Shown here in pieces: positions 1 through 9,819 of a stretch of DNA of 64,000 nt. Each line of letters starts with the position of its first letter. The stretch's first letter is position 1. The notes under the pieces were generated by a model that was given only the letters and a program-made list of their open reading frames with translations, did no database searches and was not told where the DNA came from. The position numbers and the translations under genes are program-made. This DNA is from Gelatoporia subvermispora B (lineage: Eukaryota; Basidiomycota; Agaricomycetes; Polyporales; Gelatoporiaceae). The stretch is taken from contig KB445799.1 of the NCBI GenBank assembly GCA_000320605.2, positions 1,039,234-1,103,233 of the forward strand, given 5' to 3'.

Positions 1-940
1 AATGACTGATCCCCTGCAGTTCGCCTAGGTGCACGCAAATATTGCAAGAAACCATCCGCTGTGGACAGGCCACGGACCTCCAACTGACGAATGGCTGGAA
101 ATGCCCTGACGATGCCGGGGAGAGTATTCTGTACGGCATCGAAGGGGAAAATGGGGGACATGCTGCAATATCCCCTAATGATGAGCGTCCGCAAGGAATG
201 GCAGGGTAATTTTGTTCCCGATTGTGAAGAGAAGAAATCGTGTAGTTCCCCAGAGTTAAACAGCTCCAGGTAATCCATGTGCGGCGCTTCAAATGCCCTC
301 AGTACGAAGATGGTAGCTCTACCTAGAATCAGCGAGCGAAGCATGGGGAAGTGCACGACCCATAGGTCAACACCTGGGGCTGTGTAGAGGCGCAGTCGTC
401 GGAATAAATTTGGACGAACTCCAAAAGAGGCGCGTGTATATTCTCGAGATGTTCTTGGAGGCATCTGCTGTACGTTGGCATGCCAACGTATGCGACAAAG
501 TGCTTCCATCGATGACTGTGCGCAGTCAGTACATTCAGATAGCCTGCAACTTGATCCTCCTGCACGATGAGTTCTTGGGGAGTAAAGAATCCGCCCTCAG
601 GATTTTGAGACCGTGAATCCAGAATGACGTGCAACGGTCTGTCCTTTGATCTATCCAGAAGCGCCTCGACGTAGTCCATAGGTTGGGCGCCCGTCAAGCG
701 AATCCGTATCCAAATGATCGATGTCTTCAAAGCCACATCACGCCAATACTTGCAGACGTGCGATACAGCGACAGAGAATGATGAATGTCCCTTCAGCCCC
801 CGCGTGTGAAGTCCATACCGGAAGACGAGTGATAGCACCTCGAAAGGGAGAGGAAACGTGGTATTTGGCTCGGCCAACATGAGATTCTGCGGCTCCTTGA
901 GGAAAGCTACCATTGCAGTCTCTCCTTCCATTTCGCGCAT
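1..940 (-). pseudogene. F-box protein gene, probably frameshifted, 3' end off the window
   Basis: The N-terminal part (start codon near 940) carries a typical basidiomycete F-box: residues LPFEVLSLVF followed by VCKYWRDVALKTSIIW and RIRLTGAQPM. F-box proteins recruit substrates to SCF ubiquitin ligases through Skp1. This frame stops at 329. The minus strand from about 420 to base 1 is open in another frame and reads like the leucine-rich C-terminal half (for example LRSLILGRATIF and LRTLIIRGYC). The two halves are joined only by a frame change near 400-430, where I see no convincing intron, so either the gene is broken or the junction is misread. The C-terminus lies beyond base 1. The substrate cannot be inferred. 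Confidence 0.6.
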
Positions 941-1792
941 CTTTCGAGTGGACAAGGTAAAGAAAATAGCAGACTATTTCGGAGGAGATCACAGGTGGAA
1001 GCGGCGAAGTCGTTGTGGGCAGAGGAGTAGGTCCTTGGAAGATGTCAATGGTCTAGATCGGAGTTTACTGGATGACACAACTCTACGACAAAACAGTGCT
1101 ACTGTCCAGGCTTAGCGAATGTGTGTATCGTGTAAGAAATATGCACTGCGTACGATGGGAGTTATAGGCCGGTGCGCCGTGGATGTCGAGCACGAAGACG
1201 GGCGGCGGGAGAGTCCACGCACAGTTCGTTCGAAATAGGAAACACGAGGTTCGGGCGCTTGATATCATTGACATCAGCTTACAGTGCTCCATGTTCAAAT
1301 CGTACTCCTTCCAGACAACTTCAAGGCATCTCTACGGCAAAGCCATTACATTGCGGTATATGGTCAGGCTTTAATGCAGCCATCGATGTACTAATGATGA
1401 AGCGCTCATCGACACGTCGTGACACGTAACGACATGATAGGCAAGCTGAACTATTTGAGGAATATGCCTGTACAAACCCTCAATGTCGTATCTAGGAGTC
1501 TTAGTACACGGACCAAGTTCAAGATAGAACTCGGCAGGAGCCTACCTCTTTTGCGAGACCATCGGACGAAAGCAACCTGACTAATGGACCTTCGCGAGAC
1601 TTGCAGCCTGTGGCCCAAGGAGGAGACCGCGCATCCGAATGACGAATGATCCATCCGGTTGATCGAGGTCTCCAAAAGCAGTCTTGGAGTATAGAAGCAC
1701 TATATATGTCTACACGAGTGTGATTGTTAGACTACAAGACGCTCCGTTTGTGTATAATATCATCGAAAGGTTATAACGAAGAATTCATTGCG
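941..1792. other. Intergenic, no gene recognised
   Basis: This stretch lies between the F-box gene and the 3' end of P450-A. Short open frames exist on both strands but none shows a domain, a splice pattern or similarity to the neighbours. A TATATA-like stretch sits near 1700 without an obvious gene to serve. Confidence 0.5.
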
Positions 1793-2582
1793 CTAGATGG
1801 TGCCATTCGATGCCCGAGTCTTAATCATATCGACCTCGACAACCGAGCGTGGCGTGATACGACAATCAAAAGGCTCGGGATAGCTGAAAAGCACGTTATC
1901 AGGAGGGCGGCTACCTCTATTCTGTGGTGTACGACATACCTAATAAGGTGTGAGCTGAACTTGATATCAGGCTCACCGCTCTCAGGCGGGGATATGTCAA
2001 ACGTCGCCAGCAGAGTGGCGATAATTATGAAGATCGAATTCTCCGCGAGGAAACGCCCGGGGCAGATTCTGTGGTAGTACATCAAGGCGGCTATTAGCAA
2101 AATAATAATAAGCCATACTTACCTCCGACTAAATCCAAATGCCCACAGTGCCGGATCAATGGTAGGCTCGGAAGGGTCTAAGAAGCGTTCGGGGAGGAAC
2201 GAATGTGGGTCATACTTCTCGTTCGGCTCCAATGCAACTGCCCTGGAGAGCGCATCTGAGATGCTAACCAGCATAATGTTTAGCAATGATGTAAACTGAC
2301 CAGACGTTCGGGATGACAACGGTGGACTTTGGGATGAAATATACTTTGTATTCATCATCCTCCGAGCTCCTATGTGGGACACCTAGAGCCATTTGTTATG
2401 TGTGGGCGGACGATAGATATGAGCTAATTAGACATACCTAGCGGCACGACGGGATGCCACCTCATAGTTTCCTTTATCAAGGCGCCGACATATGGTAGGG
2501 ACGACTTGTCTTCTATGGTAGGGAGGCGATCCGTGCCTACAATGCTGTCGATCTCCGCCTGGGCTTGGCGCTGCTTGTGGGG

Positions 2583-2589
2583 GTTGAGG
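2583..2589. repeat. Target-site duplication, left copy
   Basis: GTTGAGG immediately precedes the left terminal repeat and matches 3765-3771. It lies inside the P450 exon, in the codons for the ALNP motif. Confidence 0.85.
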
Positions 2590-3764
2590 CCCAGTCAAAA
2601 GCCGCAAGTTTTAAATCTAGTTATCTGCAGGTAATCCTAGTTAGTAGTAGTCAAATCTAGTCACGTCCGACCTATCGAGCCATATCGAGTAAGCAAAGAG
2701 TCAAATAGAATAGAGCTGTCAGAAGCTCCCACGGCATGACCAGATGACGCGCGTCATCGGGCGTTTAATCGAGCATGACGCGCAAAGTGCGCACTTTGTG
2801 CGCTGTGCACTGTGCAAATTGCACACTGTGCGCACTTTGCGCAGCGCAGAGTTTGCAGTACTGTGCGCACTTTGCACATGCGCGCTGCGCTATGTGCACA
2901 CCTGCAGGTCGCGAGGGATTATGTAAGCACTGCTCTTCGTCTCGTTCTAGCGATGACCTCATATGTCCGATTCTCTCCCTGTGCTGGTCGTCACTTAAAA
3001 GCAGGGTCTGTCTTGTCGTCGACTCGACCATTCTTTCCCTCTTGCCTTCACCTACTCATATAATTCACAACAGCACTGGTGCCTCTTCATTCTGGCCAGT
3101 CTCCGGATGCTCCTCTGTATTCAGTAGACCGTGAGTGTCCTCACGACCTTTGCTTGCTTTTCTGACGCGAGAGTACCAGACCTTACGCACCATACGCGAA
3201 TGCTCCCGCTGTAACTAGAGCTCGTGTTCAAGTGCTACAGACGCCAGGTACGTATATACACACCCTGTTATAGGCTATTAACTGAGCAATGACATACTAG
3301 GGGGGCAAGTGCTCGGAAGCTAATAGAGCGTAGTAGAGGGGAACACGAGGACGGCGGATGGGAGCCTAGGGCGGACGAGCGATGGGCGGGCTCGCGACGG
3401 AGGACGGGCGGCAGGCGGGCTCGCGCGGGGGCACCACGTAGGTGGGCTCCGTGGGCAGGATAATCACGTGTAGTACCGGATTAGAACGAATAAAATCGAT
3501 TTAACTCTAGTCAAATCGAGTCAAATCGAGTACAGCGAGCATGACACGAGTGCCGTGAGCAGGGCATCGGACAATTAGCATTCACTCGACCGGAATTAGA
3601 CAGAACTCGATTCATCATATTGTGCTCGAAAGGACTGGATTTGACTAGGTTTCTATCTAGAAAATTCGAGTATAGAACCGGGGGGTGCGATTTAATTCTA
3701 TTATGTCAAATAACTAGATCTACCTATATCTAGCTCGATTTAAAACTTGCGGCTTTTGACTGGG
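2590..3764. mobile_element. Non-autonomous TIR DNA transposon inserted in P450-A
   Basis: The ends are perfect 28-bp inverted repeats (2590-2617 and 3737-3764) starting CCCAGTCAAAAGCCGC. The insertion is flanked by the 7-bp direct repeat GTTGAGG at 2583-2589 and 3765-3771. Subterminal regions carry repeated motifs of the type TCAAATCTAG/TCAAATCGAG on both sides. The 1,175-bp interior has no transposase-like frame. It contains a GTGCGCA-rich palindromic block (about 2775-2895) and a GC-rich stretch with two GGGCGGGCTCGCG copies (about 3380-3430). This fits a cut-and-paste element moved in trans by an unseen transposase. The superfamily is unclear: 7 bp is unusual, hAT elements make 8 bp, and the terminus is not a standard hAT end. 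Confidence 0.85.
2775..2895. repeat. GTGCGCA-rich imperfect palindrome inside the transposon
   Basis: Alternating runs of GTGCGCAC, TTTGCGCA and their complements form an imperfect inverted repeat centred near 2820, with further copies up to about 2895. It could fold as a long cruciform or hairpin. Open frames here are low-complexity artefacts. Confidence 0.7.
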
Positions 3765-3771
3765 GTTGAGG
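3765..3771. repeat. Target-site duplication, right copy
   Basis: GTTGAGG immediately follows the right terminal repeat. Only one copy is needed to encode the conserved LAMALNP stretch seen in the other P450s of the window. Confidence 0.85.
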
Positions 3772-5171
3772 GCCATGGCCAGAATGAATGTTGCGACAGT
3801 CGCGTATGTCTTGTGTGAGCGGCGTCAGAATTGCAAAAATTGAGATGAAAAAGGTAGATGGTAGCATACAGTTTCTGCTCCAGCTGAGGGAAAGACGTGA
3901 GCAACGCACGAGTACGAGGCGTTGCGTGCCGCACCTCCGTACATGGATCCAGCAGCCCATTTGACTCTTCGTTCGAAATCTTCGATCTCCCCCGGTGGAT
4001 CTGTGAGTAAGTGCTGCACAAATGATGGAGGCGCAGTGCCTGCGCTCTGCGCGTTCGAATTAGCGGGACATGTCCGCTAGTGAATGGAAAATGCAAAACA
4101 AGTCCCGCTTTACGTGCTCATATGGCCTGCTCTTAGAAAATTCGAGAAGCTCTGCTGCATACTTCGCTTCGCGCATGAACGGGATCCATGATGGTGCATA
4201 TTTCACTAGTAAAATGATCAGATGGGATCGCGATGGATGTACGTTCGATTCACAAATGGGTAGGAAATCGACGAGGTAAGCTCCTGGGAGCGCCGCTTTG
4301 ACCCCAATCAATGCTAGCTCTTCGATATGCGTGATATACTGCGCAGGGGCGTCATTCAGAATAGGTGCCCCTGACGAACAGCCATCTTACCTTGTCCTCC
4401 GGAGTGTTCATTGGAATACCGTATATCAGCGCCAGAATAATTTTCCCCGTTGTACTAGATATTCGTAGTTGTTAACAATGTACGATGTGAGCCACAACAT
4501 TCCTCACAGGCGCAAGAGACGAATAAAATTCTCCGGTGCATGAACGAGGTCTCTGGCCAAGAGAGCAGCAATGTCCTCTTGCATTGTGTAGTAGGCCCTC
4601 ACCGCGGTCTGGCTGAGTGCGGTATGTGCCAGCTTGCGTTGTACTCGCCACTCCTCGTTGTAATCACAGAAGGAAAACTCCTGTGCGAGTCGATTGAGGA
4701 AGTCCATCTCGATGAAGACGCAATTCGCTCGCCTTGTTCATACCCATAAGCTCGTTTCCGAAGATCAAGATTGGGCGATCAGAGTACTTGCTCGCTCGCT
4801 TATCGAAGAGATCAGTCATCGTTTGGAGGTCGTTAACAACAAGAATGCTCTTCCCGAGCCCCTTGTAGTACACTAGATCGCCTGAATCGTGCAAATGTGA
4901 AAAAGAAGCTAGTCTCTGAGCACGAGCGGTACATACCGTATTTCTGTTTGTAGTGGGTAAACTTTAGCCATGCTTTGTTCATATTGATGTCCAACAGGTT
5001 GCCAACGATAGGCTTCATGGGTGGGCCCGGGGGGAAGGGGAGTCGCCTCGCATAAGCGACGCGCGAGAACCATCTCAAGGCATAGTATACGAATAGAAAT
5101 GCAATCCCAGTTGGCAGTATTTTGCGGCTGCTATCTAATAAGGCTTCCATTGCTGTAGTGGGCAGGACCAT

Positions 5172-5647
5172 CCCTGCACCGTGAGCTATACAGCGAAGAA
5201 ACAGTGCGACAAAAGCTAATACAGATGCGAGACGGGACAAATGCGCTTTAAAAGCGCTCTCTAGCGGAGTCTACATGGCCCGTGCTCAGCGTCCCTGGGA
5301 TGCGTAGACCGGAACGAAGAATGACTCTCATCGTACCCTGAATCGGTTATGACGCCGAGAGAGCTGATTAGGCGGGAAATCCTGCACGCAGGTGGTGTAT
5401 GTACGGTTCTCGTGAGCGATCCAGAAGCCCGGGCCTCGCAAATAAGGCGTTAAGAGCAGAACACGAGGTGGCTAGTAATGCCGTGGTACTGATGGTCGCT
5501 CGCAGTTATGGAGCATCACCAACAGTCTTTGAGTTCTAGGATTTCTGATATTTGGCGTGTCTGCTGGGCGTCAAGAGACCAGGAGCGTACACTAGGCAAT
5601 TATCGGTCTTAATCCGATGAGTCTTGGGCGAAATACATTACCTTGAT
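5172..5647. other. Intergenic upstream of P450-A
   Basis: This should hold the P450-A promoter. A small TTTAAAAG-type AT patch near 5250 is the only candidate core element. I see no gene here. Confidence 0.4.
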
Positions 5648-6067
5648 TTATCGTGAATACGACTCGCGCAATGCATCATCAGTAGACGCAAGGAATGAAG
5701 TCATATTGCGTCTTCCGCCCCGCTTCTGCCACTCCGGCCCAAAATAGTCTACCATGATATCTTCGCCCGGCACGCGCGAAATCGACTCAAAGCCAGAACA
5801 GCTGCAGCTAACCAGTTGTACGCTAGAGTACATATCCTGCGGATTCCTCTCGCATGCACATGCCCTCCGGGAATTATGACCTAGGCCATGCACTGTGAGG
5901 TGCTGTCTTAAAATGGCGTCAATGGCCGCCATGTACACCGAGTGCATCACGAGTGATGGTGCTCCCTCCATATTGCGAGCTAGATCCCGCGGAAGTCGCC
6001 CAGAAGGCGCCAAGACACGTTGTGGACATTGCAATCTAGAAGACGAGCCCATACTGCGATACGCCAT
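5648..6067 (-). CDS. Hypothetical open frame, 139 codons
   Basis: A moderately long minus-strand frame without a recognised domain. It lies downstream of the F-box gene at 6833-7327 on the same strand, so it could be a 3' exon of an F-box protein that has lost its middle. I see no leucine-rich periodicity or shared motif to prove this. It may also be non-coding. Confidence 0.2.
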   Translation of the reverse strand: MAYRSMGSSSRLQCPQRVLAPSGRLPRDLARNMEGAPSLVMHSVYMAAIDAILRQHLTVHGLGHNSRRACACERNPQDMYSSVQLVSCSCSGFESISRVPGEDIMVDYFGPEWQKRGGRRNMTSFLASTDDALRESYSR

Positions 6068-6832
6068 CGTGTTGATTGCGGCTGACTAGTTGCAGAGCCG
6101 GGAAACCCGGAAGCCCGGTGTGGAGTAATGCACACGAAGGGAGGATGCGAGTGCGACGTCGAGCCAGAACTTGGAAATGTACGATACCACAGCCGACATA
6201 CATTAGCGTCCCTTCAGTTGACGACTATTCATCAATTGTTTGCAGAGAGCCGCACGCGGAGCAATTTGCCATGTTGAGAAAGTCAAGGGGCCATTATCGC
6301 AGGTCGGTATCCAGGTATTTGTGAACGACGCGTTCATGGCTGTCCACTGGCGAAGATTGGTTTGAAATGAGAGGAGGCGCTTAACAGTGTCCGGTTATAC
6401 GTGATTCTCTAATAGGATATTACTACGCAACAAGTCTCCGGCTGCAACTTCGGTCTCGCAGGTCGTCATCTGCCTGCAGTACAGTACTACCATCGATAAC
6501 AGAAATACTCTGAGAAATGTTCGCGACGTGTGCTCATCTAGACCCAGCCTCACCAACCTGCACGTACACACATGTAAGATTTGACATCGGCAACGAGAAC
6601 ATCTCTAGCAAGTATGGTGTCATGAATTGCTGCCGCGATTGTACCCGCTACGTGAAATCAGAACAAGAGTCTGAAACAAAAGCTAGAATTTTGATATACA
6701 TTCTCTGCAGTTTGCGGAGCCCGGGGACTGCCATATGGAGACCCACAGCAGGCGTTATAGGCGGATCTTGGGATAACAATGATACATGATACACAAAGCA
6801 ATGGTCAAGTAAAATCAGAGAACATTGAATTT
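6068..6832. other. Intergenic or decayed 3' part of the F-box gene
   Basis: No convincing exon is visible. The region follows the early stop of the F-box gene at 6833 and may hold decayed C-terminal sequence. Confidence 0.35.
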
Positions 6833-7327
6833 CTACAGCACAAGGAACTGCATATAACGTTTCTGGTCGTAGAAGATGGAAAAGCGACTCCACAAATGCG
6901 CCTCGCGGAGCAGGGATTGCATAACCATATCGATCCGCTCTAGCAGCTCCGTTTCCTGCAGCGTTGGGCGCATACTATATATGAAGACCGAAGATTGTAT
7001 CTCGAGTATTAGATCCAAAGGACGACCGTCGGACCTCAGGAAGTAGGCTTCGGCACGTGCAAGAGCCTCTGCGCCAGTCAGCCGAAGGCGGGTCCAAAAG
7101 TGTGGGTTGTCCAAGGCTACATCGCGCCAGAATGCACAGACTTGTGAAGCAATGGAGATGAACGAAGAGCGACCGGACTCATTAGAACCGTTCCTGAGAA
7201 TCTGGACGACGATCTCGTAAGGCAAGGTGCAAACATCTTCGAGATCACTATGTTGGCATGCTCTCGCGCAACATTCGCAGAATACGTGGTGCTTTTTTGA
7301 CAGCCGGCAAGCATTCAGGTGGTCCAT
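6833..7327 (-). CDS. F-box domain protein, probably C-terminally truncated
   Basis: The 164-codon frame begins with ATG at 7327. Around residues 30-90 it has an F-box of the same subtype as the gene at 1-940: LPYEIVVQILRNG, then ASQVCAFWRDVALDNPHFWTRLRLTGAEAL. Such proteins bind Skp1 in SCF ubiquitin ligases and recognise substrates through a C-terminal repeat region. Here the frame ends just after HLWSRFSIFYDQ, the point where the first F-box gene continues into its leucine-rich part, so this copy is either truncated or has unseen 3' exons. Family expansion of such genes is common in agaricomycetes. Confidence 0.65.
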   Translation of the reverse strand: MDHLNACRLSKKHHVFCECCARACQHSDLEDVCTLPYEIVVQILRNGSNESGRSSFISIASQVCAFWRDVALDNPHFWTRLRLTGAEALARAEAYFLRSDGRPLDLILEIQSSVFIYSMRPTLQETELLERIDMVMQSLLREAHLWSRFSIFYDQKRYMQFLVL

Positions 7328-8035
7328 GCGATGGATGCCGTGAGGGAACTATGTCCGCTGCGTGATGAAGGACATCCTGTTTCAGCCAACAACTTTCTTT
7401 GCCCTCTCTCGAGTCGTCGTTCAAGAGCAAGAGCAAAAGAGGCCCGATAATTACACACGTTTGTGGAATTTTGAATTCGTACTGCATGCGATACGTATGA
7501 AGTCCTACAAGAATATGTTTGGTCTATGAGGGGATCCGTGGAGGGGTGCACGTGTATCATACCGAGGTCTCTTGAGGCATTAGATCATAGGTGTAATCAG
7601 GTTGGCTTGAACGGACACAAATCTATTGCCCTGAGGTGCTCAGAGAGGGCAAATTCAAGCGTAACAATGAGCAGCATAATTTGTCAAAGTGTGCTCAAGT
7701 CAGTCAAATGTGGAGCACTGGAGCAGTAGTATGCATCAATTCGACTTACTCAGATGTGGGGGGCTTTAATATTGAGATGTACATTCGTGTTGTCCACGTC
7801 GAGTCAATCACGACTTGAATATGACTCGTGTTGGCTGCCGAGTTCAACGCTTCAGCTTGAACGTGAACAGTTCAGGTCAAGCGGTTCTGGCGCGCGGTCG
7901 CGTCAGTCACGTGATATTACACCACGTGTCGCTCACTCGAGCGCTCACGCAGGCATAGGGAGGCGTGCGTGTTCCCCGTTCAGTTGCCTTTGGATCCGTT
8001 ACTCTTCCATCTGTCTTCATATCTAGGTGCTCGCT
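7328..8035. promoter_or_regulatory. Divergent intergenic region between F-box gene and SHP1 homologue
   Basis: This interval separates two divergently transcribed genes and probably contains both promoters. The clearest elements are two CACGTG palindromes at 7908-7913 and 7923-7928, about 110 bp upstream of the SHP1 start. A pyrimidine-rich tract leads into the start codon. No other gene is visible. Confidence 0.5.
7908..7928. promoter_or_regulatory. Paired CACGTG E-boxes
   Basis: Two exact CACGTG hexamers start 15 bp apart. CACGTG is the known core site of fungal bHLH factors. The proximity to the SHP1 start suggests a promoter role, but binding is inferred. Confidence 0.5.
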
Positions 8036-9570
8036 ATGTCTGACGATAGCGGCTCAAGAGGAAACAGTCGCTCGCACTCGCCGTGGGGACTGCCATCCAA
8101 CAGCGGAGGGCCAAGGATCGGCCGTGTCGGTGGCTGGAGCTCATCTCCGTCCTCGAGGTATGAGTTCGGCTACAATATGACAATGAAAAGCTGATTGAAG
8201 CCGGGTATAGCTCACAAGGAAACCCAGGTGGTCGGAGGATTGCAACCTTGCGAGATGTCGGCTCTGGAGGTGCTCCGCCTGCGGGAGGCTTTGGGGGAGG
8301 CGTGCCGGGTGGCGATGACGACGATGACAGCGATGAGGATCCGTCCGCAACAGAAGGCGAAAGCTGGTTTGCGGGAGGCGAGAGGAGGTGCGTATGCTGA
8401 GAAATCCAGCGCTGAAAAGCTTAACACCGTCCTACAGTGGCATCTCCGTCCAGAATCCTGATAGGCCGGGAGCGACGCCCGGAGGCGACCTAGTACGCGA
8501 CCTTTTGAGGAGAGCTGCAGAGTAAGTAGGTTTATTGTGATATACAGTATGATTCTCAGTGCGTTGCAGAGCTGGGCCGGCCCCTGGTGCACCCAGTGAT
8601 TCCAGCCGGGGCACCGTCTTCTCCGGCGGTGGATATACCCTCGGCAGCGACGAGGTCGAGAGCTCATATATTCCCGATCCCGACGCGCCCGGTAAGTCCC
8701 AAAGGACATTTCCCCGATGGGCATTACTAACGTCACTTGGGCGACAGCACCGGAAGAGGAGACCGCTATCCGCCACCTCACGTTCTGGCGGAACGGGTTC
8801 AGTGTCGAGGATGGCGAGCTGATGAGCTACGACAACCCCACGCACGCGCAGATCCTCGCGGAGATCAACTCTGGGTACGCCATTGCTCCCCGCACCCACC
8901 TCCGGGGTCTAAATCTGACTCGCGTCTCAGCCGGGCCCCGCCGCAGATCCTCAACGTCTCCCCCGGCCAGCCCGTCGAACTGCGTGTCGTGAAGCGCCTG
9001 CAAGATGACTATGTCGCGTCTCCCAAGGCACGCTCTGCGTTCTCTGGCTCAGGACACCGTCTGGGGTCCCCTGTTCCGAGCTTCGCCGGTGCTGGTGCGG
9101 GCCCGAGCGCTGATATGCCTGGCACGTTCCCCGCGCCTGCTTCAGCGAGCTCCCGCGCGCACGCTCCCCAGAGGGAGCCGGATGCGATTACCACGCGCTT
9201 CGAGGTGGACCAGTCACAGCCGACGACGAGCGTGCAGGTCAGGTTGGCTGATGGGACTAGGTTAGCTGTGGAGTCCTTCAACACTACTGATACACGTCTG
9301 AACATACTTTCCGATAGGCTTGTCTGCCGTATGAACCTCACCCATACTGTTGGAGACATCAGGAATTTCGTCAATGCGTAAGTCGCGCCCCTTAGCCTCC
9401 AAGCCCAAGTGTCCTGAGCTCCATATATGCGGTACAGATCCCGCCCAGAAAATACTGCGCGCCCGTACACTATCAACTTAACCTTCCCGAACCGCGTGCT
9501 TGAAGATGAGGGCCAGACGATCAAGGACGCCGGTCTGGCTAACAGCGTAGTTGTGCAGCGTTGGGTTTAA
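8036..9570 (+). CDS. shp1: p47/SHP1-like UBX- and SEP-domain Cdc48 cofactor
   Basis: Seven exons can be joined in frame (8036-8157, 8211-8387, 8438-8521, 8570-8691, 8748-8874, 8931-9377, 9438-9570), giving about 403 residues. The order is an acidic, glycine-rich N-terminal region ([21 protein letters not shown]), the [13 protein letters not shown] motif, a SEP domain at about residues 176-237 ([17 protein letters not shown] to [10 protein letters not shown]) and a C-terminal UBX domain at about 307-403 ([12 protein letters not shown] to SVVVQRWV). This architecture matches p47/NSFL1C and yeast Shp1, adaptors that recruit Cdc48/p97 to ubiquitinated or membrane substrates, in Golgi/ER membrane fusion and protein phosphatase 1 regulation. 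A UBA domain at the extreme N-terminus, present in many homologues, is not evident, so the start may be incomplete or the domain absent. Confidence 0.93.
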
Positions 9571-9719
9571 ATAGAAGCGGTCACGGCACCTGGTTTCTAG
9601 GGCAGATCGGATGTTGCGAACGTCGTTGATAGCATGCTTGTATTGATGTATTTTAGAGGATGTGCAGCTTGTTCTCAGCGAGACATCATGCGCGCACCGC
9701 GCGTTTGATGGTACATGAG

Positions 9720-9746
9720 ACGCGTCGACGCGTCTGTGGCACGCGT
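9720..9746. promoter_or_regulatory. Three ACGCGT (MCB) sites upstream of NSE3
   Basis: ACGCGT occurs at 9720-9725, 9728-9733 and 9741-9746, inside an inverted arrangement GAGACGCGT...ACGCGTCTC, 74-100 bp before the NSE3 start. ACGCGT is the known MluI cell-cycle box bound by MBF/DSC1 in yeasts. Its use here is inferred from clustering and from the gene's role in chromosome maintenance. Confidence 0.65.
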
Positions 9747-9819
9747 CTCAAGTTTCTTTGCCACTCTCATCTCGCTTGTACATATCTCCTCTCGCACCGG
9801 ACGAAAAGTAGCAAATATC

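Larger units (their letters stand above)
1793..5171 (-). pseudogene. Cytochrome P450 (P450-A), interrupted by a transposable element
   Basis: A microsomal P450 monooxygenase: heme-thiolate oxygenation using electrons from NADPH-P450 reductase at the ER. From the start at 5171 there is a hydrophobic anchor (LPTGIAFLFVYYALRWF), the proline hinge LPFPPGPPMKPIVGN, the C-helix WRVQRKLAH, the K-helix ETMRWHP, the PERF segment FLPERFLDP, and the heme loop spliced as FGFSRR-ICPGRFLAEN. The last exon ends PFDCRITPRS...ASNGTI at 1793. It resembles the basidiomycete P450s often annotated as O-methylsterigmatocystin oxidoreductase-like. The coding exon at codons LAMALNPHKQ is split by the element at 2590-3764, and removing the element plus one target copy restores the frame exactly. 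One intron (4681-4732) appears to use a GC donor. The gene is therefore structurally near-intact but interrupted. Confidence 0.85.

Noticed and set aside
2744..3134. Overlapping open frames within the transposon
   Set aside because: They are low-complexity translations of the GTGCGCA block and its flank, with no transposase motif.
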